A DNA stretch of 41,882 nt from Anaerolineales bacterium (lineage in GTDB: Bacteria > Chloroflexota > Anaerolineae > Anaerolineales > UBA6663). Positions 39,790 to 41,882 of this stretch are shown here, one piece after another; the first letter of the stretch is position 1, and each line of letters begins with the position of its first letter. The notes below the pieces were generated by a model, which ran no database searches, was not told the origin of the DNA, and saw nothing but the letters and a program-made list of their open reading frames with translations. Position numbers and translations under genes: made by a program. Where the stretch lies: positions 1-41,882 of the forward strand of contig JADLEU010000323.1 of the NCBI GenBank assembly GCA_020845955.1, given 5' to 3'.

Positions 39790-40905
39790 ATGTCCGCGCG
39801 TCGTGTTCTACTTGCCTTTCTGGCCGTGGCTGCCATGGGCGGCACAGCCCTGTTTGGGGCTGCCGCCGGCGGCACAGCCGTCTATCTGGCTGCCCGCAGC
39901 CAGCTCGATACCGTTTCGCCAGCGCCCGATCCGGTTGTAGTCGAACCAGCCTCGCAGAGCAGCACCCTCACCGTTGACGTCAACTCGGCGGTCCAGGATG
40001 CTGTGGCCCGCGTCAGCCCGGCGGTCGTAACCGTTGTGAACTACGTCCGCGGTTCCGCTGCCGGCTCGGGATCGGGCGTCATTATCTCGCCTGACGGCTA
40101 CATCGTGACCAACAACCACGTCGTCGAGGGCAGCCAGTCGCTGGAGGTCATCTTTCAAGACGGCAGCACGGCCGACGCGGCTCTGCTGGGCACCGACCCC
40201 TTCGTCGACATCGCCGTGCTCAAGGTCAACGCTGCCGTGCCGGCCAGCGCCGAGTTCGGCAACTCCGATGTCCTTAACCCTGGCGAGACCGTCATCGCCA
40301 TCGGCTCGCCGCTGGGCGACTTTCGCAACACCGTGACCGTGGGCGTGGTCAGCGCCACTGGCCGCTCGATCGATACCGCGAGTAACTACACCATGGAGGG
40401 TCTGATCCAGACCGACGCCGCCATCAACCACGGCAACTCAGGCGGGCCGCTCGTCAACTTGGCCGGGCAGGTGATTGGCATCAATACCTTGGTCGTGCGG
40501 GGCAGTGGCTTTTCGGTAGATCAGGCTGAAGGCCTGGGTTTCGCAGTCGCCTCGAACGAAGTCAATGCCATCGCCAAGCAGTTGATTGAGCAGGGCTACG
40601 TGGCCCGGCCGTACCTGGGCGTCTCGTGGGAGCCGGTCACACCGGCGGTGGCCCGCCTCTATGGCTTGGGCTCCGAATGGGGCGTCTACATCACCACCGT
40701 GTACGACGCCAGCCCAGCTGGGGCCGCCGGGATCCGCGAGGGCGACATCATCACGGCCCTGGACGGCGTGACCCTCGACGCCGAACACCCGTTCATTAAC
40801 GCCCTGTGGGACCACGCCGCTGGCGACGAGGTCAAGCTGACCGTGGTGCGCGGCCGAGACTCTCTGACCGTCAGCGTAACACTGGCCGAGCGGCCACGCT
40901 CCTGA
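39790..40905 (+). CDS. htrA: Trypsin-like serine protease with PDZ domain (HtrA/DegP family)
   Basis: This 371-residue envelope protease degrades misfolded exported proteins. An N-terminal hydrophobic segment (VLLAFLAVAAMGGTALFGAA, residues 5-24) acts as a signal anchor, and an Ala/Ser/Pro linker follows. The catalytic triad is visible: His in IVTNNHVVEG near residue 106, Asp in DPFVDIAVLKV near 138 and Ser in INHGNSGGPL near 217. A PDZ domain follows from about residue 275 (RPYLGVSWEPVTPAVARL, AAGIREGDIITALDGV). The ATG at 39790 follows AGGAG at eight bases. The gene ends before a good terminator. Substrate and trigger are not evident. Confidence 0.93.
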   Translation: MSARRVLLAFLAVAAMGGTALFGAAAGGTAVYLAARSQLDTVSPAPDPVVVEPASQSSTLTVDVNSAVQDAVARVSPAVVTVVNYVRGSAAGSGSGVIISPDGYIVTNNHVVEGSQSLEVIFQDGSTADAALLGTDPFVDIAVLKVNAAVPASAEFGNSDVLNPGETVIAIGSPLGDFRNTVTVGVVSATGRSIDTASNYTMEGLIQTDAAINHGNSGGPLVNLAGQVIGINTLVVRGSGFSVDQAEGLGFAVASNEVNAIAKQLIEQGYVARPYLGVSWEPVTPAVARLYGLGSEWGVYITTVYDASPAGAAGIREGDIITALDGVTLDAEHPFINALWDHAAGDEVKLTVVRGRDSLTVSVTLAERPRS

Positions 40906-40931
40906 CCGCGGCGCTCGACCGCTCTCCTCCG

Positions 40932-40970
40932 AATTGCCCCTGGTGCTGGCACACCTGGGGCAATTTGCTT
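40932..40970 (+). terminator. Terminator downstream of htrA
   Basis: AATTGCCCC (40932-40940) pairs with GGGGCAATT (40957-40965), and GGTG (40942-40945) with CACC (40952-40955), closing on a 6-base loop. TGCTT follows. It lies 27 bases after the htrA stop. Confidence 0.75.
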
Positions 40971-41012
40971 AACGCCCGTGCTTTGGGAGGCGGCCACAAG
41001 ACTGGCCTGCGC

Positions 41013-41018
41013 TATAAT
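41013..41018 (+). promoter_or_regulatory. TATAAT element before the UPF0104-type gene
   Basis: TATAAT is followed 8 bases later by the ATG at 41027, again suggesting a near-leaderless transcript. No -35 match is obvious. Confidence 0.4.
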
Positions 41019-41026
41019 CCTTCCGC

Positions 41027-41882
41027 ATGCGTCGCCTGTGGCTGTCCCTCGTGCTATTGCTTGCCGTCTTTCTGATTCTGTCCAGCCTGGCCGAGGTGCA
41101 GCAGATCGCCGAGACGCTTCGGCGTGGCAACCCGCTCTGGTTAGGGCTGGCGCTCGTCCTGCAGTGGGTTTGGTTAGGCAACCTGGCGCTGACTTTGCGC
41201 AGTGTCTATCGGCTGCTGGGGTTGGAGAGCAGCACCACGCAGTTGCTGCATCTGGTAATTGTCAGCAACTTTGTCAACACGGTCGCGCCGTCCGCCGGCG
41301 TGGGCGGCATGGCCGTCTTCATCTCCGATGCGCGCCGCCGCACCCTCTCCACCGCTCGCGTGGCGATTGCCGGCGTGCTCTTTCTGATCCTGGACTATTT
41401 TTCGTTCTTGTGCGTCCTGACCTTAGGCTTAGTGGTGCTCTTTCGCCGCAACAACCTGACGGGCATCGAGTTGGGCGGGGCCGCCATCTTTCTCGTCATT
41501 GCGCTGGCGATCGCGGCGGTGCTGGTGGGCGGCATCATCTCGCCGGCCAAGTCTGAGCGGGTCTTGCTAAGAGCAGTCCGCGGTGTCAATCACCTGCTGG
41601 AGCCTGTTCTAAAGCGGTCCTATCTCTCTGAAGCCCACGCCCATGAGTTCGCCCTGGAGGCCGCTGCGGGTCTGAGCGTGCTGCGCACCCATTGGCTCGA
41701 ATATGTGCCCCCCACCCTGCTGTCGCTGCTGAGCAAGGCATTGATGATCGGCATTTTGATGCTGGCCTTCCTGGCCTTCGGCCAGCCTTTCTCAAGCGGC
41801 ACACTTGTGGCCGGCTTTAGCCTGGGCCATTTGTTTACCATCATCTCGCCCACGCCGGCTGGCATTGGAGTCGTGGAAGGCG
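41027..41882 (+). CDS. UPF0104/lysylphosphatidylglycerol synthase transmembrane-domain protein, 5' part
   Basis: The gene runs off the window; 285 residues are visible. The product begins MRRLWLSLVLLLAVFLILSS and has many hydrophobic helices (for example near residues 38-57, 104-125 and 143-167). NTVAPSAGVGGMAVFISDARRR near residues 83-105 and SPTPAGIGVVEG at the very end are typical of the flippase-like domain of the LPG synthase TM family (MprF N-terminal domain, AglD-like). Such proteins are thought to move or handle lipid-linked substrates. The ATG at 41027 follows a TATAAT by 8 bases, with no ribosome site. The full domain composition cannot be seen. Confidence 0.85.
   Translation, partial: MRRLWLSLVLLLAVFLILSSLAEVQQIAETLRRGNPLWLGLALVLQWVWLGNLALTLRSVYRLLGLESSTTQLLHLVIVSNFVNTVAPSAGVGGMAVFISDARRRTLSTARVAIAGVLFLILDYFSFLCVLTLGLVVLFRRNNLTGIELGGAAIFLVIALAIAAVLVGGIISPAKSERVLLRAVRGVNHLLEPVLKRSYLSEAHAHEFALEAAAGLSVLRTHWLEYVPPTLLSLLSKALMIGILMLAFLAFGQPFSSGTLVAGFSLGHLFTIISPTPAGIGVVEG

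Noticed and set aside
1-41882. Mobile elements, CRISPR arrays or rRNA genes
   Set aside because: No transposase or integrase motif, terminal repeat pair, spaced direct repeats or rRNA-like sequence was noticed while reading the window.

Overview
The window is a GC-rich, densely coded stretch of bacterial chromosome with no insertion sequence, prophage, CRISPR array, tRNA or rRNA that I can recognise. Protein style (a RecG with a long N-terminal extension, DUF4388 plus small GTPase, a giant multi-GAF kinase, zinc-type L28 and L32) and gene order suggest a member of the Chloroflexota, perhaps an Anaerolineae-like lineage. That assignment is inference from the proteins; no marker gene proves it.

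Region 1 (1-10.5 kb) is a housekeeping block that keeps an order familiar from Bacillus (rpe - rpmB reversed - yloU - yloV - recG - fabD). It holds rpe, rpmB on the other strand, an Asp23 gene, a DAK2 kinase gene (fakA/yloV type), two tandem DegV genes (fakB type), recG, coaD, a coiled-coil gene, rpmF and fabD. FakA with DegV partners activates free fatty acids as acyl phosphates, and FabD feeds fatty acid synthesis, so the block has a fatty acid theme. Region 2 (10.5-19.8 kb) has an unlisted 57-residue membrane protein, a PIG-L deacetylase, a minus-strand lactate-utilisation operon lutA-lutB-lutC that continues into a V4R-like cysteine protein, then glgP with an unusual leader, a DUF5698/DUF2179 membrane protein and a DUF3048 lipoprotein.

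Region 3 (19.9-35.2 kb) is the most interesting part: eleven plus-strand genes behind a near-consensus promoter (TTGACG-17-TATAAT). In order they are DUF4388, MglA-like GTPase, alpha/beta hydrolase, V4R-like protein, left-handed beta-helix protein, acyl-ACP-reductase-like enzyme with the catalytic cysteine, two response regulators with degenerate GGDEF-like domains, a histidine kinase of about 2270 residues with ten GAF-like units, a single-domain receiver, and a second hydrolase whose nucleophile serine is glycine. This looks like a signalling module joined to fatty-aldehyde or lipid chemistry; I know of no described system with this composition.

Region 4 (35.3-41.9 kb) carries, on the minus strand, an HAD-IB phosphatase, a long-chain acyl-CoA synthetase, a zinc-ribbon/lectin-like protein and an orphan CoA-transferase beta subunit; then on the plus strand an HtrA protease and the start of a UPF0104-type membrane protein cut by the window edge. 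Several genes have a -10 hexamer only 6-9 bases before the start codon, suggesting frequent leaderless or near-leaderless transcripts. Many intergenic gaps hold perfect inverted repeats, some overlapping promoters.
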